Assembly (NCBI RefSeq): GCF_000017805.1
Contig: NC_009767.1
Coordinates: 186,001 to 250,000 of the forward strand
DNA length: 64,000 nt
DNA from: Roseiflexus castenholzii DSM 13941
GTDB lineage: Bacteria > Chloroflexota > Chloroflexia > Chloroflexales > Roseiflexaceae
Reading direction: 5' to 3'
In this document: piece by piece, positions 63,681-64,000 of the stretch
Numbering within the stretch: the stretch's first letter is position 1
Layout of the letters: each line of letters begins with the position of its first letter
Notes under the pieces: model-generated
The model's database searches: none
What the model was told of the DNA's origin: nothing
Seen by the model: the letters and a program-made list of their open reading frames with translations, nothing else
Position numbers and translations under genes: made by a program

Positions 63681-64000
63681 ATGCCAGGAACAAACGACTA
63701 TACCCATGCGTATAGCGGCGCGCGCGTGCTCATTACAGGCGGAATGGGGTTCATCGGTTCGAATCTGGCGCATCGCCTGGTGGAACTCGATGCGCAGGTG
63801 ACTCTGGTCGACTCACTCATCCCGATCTACGGCGGCAATCAGCGCAACATCGCCGGCATCGAGCATCGGGTGCGCGTCAACATCGCCGATGTGCGCGACG
63901 AGTATTCGATGAACTATCTGGTGCAAGGGCAGGATTACCTCTTCAATCTTGCCGGTCAGACGTCGCACCTGGACTCGATGACCGACCCCTATACCGATCT
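63681..64000 (+). CDS. NAD-dependent epimerase/dehydratase, partial (3' end outside window)
   Basis: Open from ATG 63681 (MPGTNDYTHAYSG, with AAGGAAAGGG upstream) to the end of the window without a stop. The first ~107 residues show the extended-SDR NAD site VLITGGMGFIGSNLAHRL, the acidic strand end TLVDSL and FNLAGQTSHLDSMTDPYTD. It would be a nucleotide-sugar epimerase or dehydratase, fitting the upstream glycosyltransferase. Confidence 0.85.
   Translation, partial: MPGTNDYTHAYSGARVLITGGMGFIGSNLAHRLVELDAQVTLVDSLIPIYGGNQRNIAGIEHRVRVNIADVRDEYSMNYLVQGQDYLFNLAGQTSHLDSMTDPYTD

Overview
The window looks like chromosomal DNA of a Roseiflexus-type member of the Chloroflexota: high GC, dense short-spaced genes, secreted proteins with Thr/Pro linkers, multi-GAF signalling kinases, and a type III-D CRISPR effector operon. 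From memory, a Roseiflexus sp. RS-1 locus is the published III-D reference. The species assignment is inference; no rRNA gene is present to confirm it.

Layout. 1-3435: tail of an unknown protein and a large soluble multi-GAF histidine kinase. 3514-9317: a methylation-cycle operon (mtnA, a MetE-like protein without zinc ligands, a PfkB kinase, ahcY, metK) behind a good promoter. 9721-12310: a MITE, a hypothetical gene, tRNA-Thr(CGU) and a frameshifted ISAs1-like element. 12519-16734: a secreted sugar dehydrogenase and an ABC importer (ATPase plus fused permease, no binding protein). 17138-28373: rluB with a 17-unit repeat tail, a CAP protein, dprA, a spermidine-synthase-like gene, a UbiB kinase, a cobC-like phosphatase, an SMR pump, cobS, DinB and DUF5995 proteins, and a thioredoxin/DUF4395 pair under a promoter covered by inverted repeats. 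28755-33784: flippase-like protein, FAD oxidoreductase, small membrane protein, epimerase and GH5 lipoprotein. 34084-34949: a Uma2 gene wrecked by two repeat insertions.

34980-45206 is the CRISPR region, all on the minus strand: cas6, cas10 (GGDD present, no HD motif seen), cas7, csx10, a small helical subunit, cas7, cas7, a csx19-like gene, cas7, then a helical/S1-domain protein of unknown role. No repeat-spacer array, cas1/cas2 or CARF nuclease is visible. 45769-47233 is an intact IS701-like element inserted at the stop codon of a DUF2723 gene. 47235-58752 holds that gene, an M20-like protein without most metal ligands, a peptide-binding lipoprotein, dnaE, an anchored nuclease and hisC. 59087-64000 holds a truncated antitoxin, a MITE with twelve 22-bp repeats, a LamG surface protein, a GT2 glycosyltransferase and the start of an epimerase.

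The feature joining these regions is a roughly 150-bp palindromic repeat (ends ATACCAAT/ATTGGTAT), with nine copies. Copies supply a stop codon (DUF5995), break genes (Uma2, antitoxin), expand internally, and sit just upstream of the hypothetical gene at 9890, the S1 gene and cas6, where the repeat end reads as an outward TGGTATAA extended -10. The least-explained candidates are the S1 protein with the CRISPR operon, the MITE as a mobile promoter, and the zinc-less MetE-like protein in the SAM cycle.
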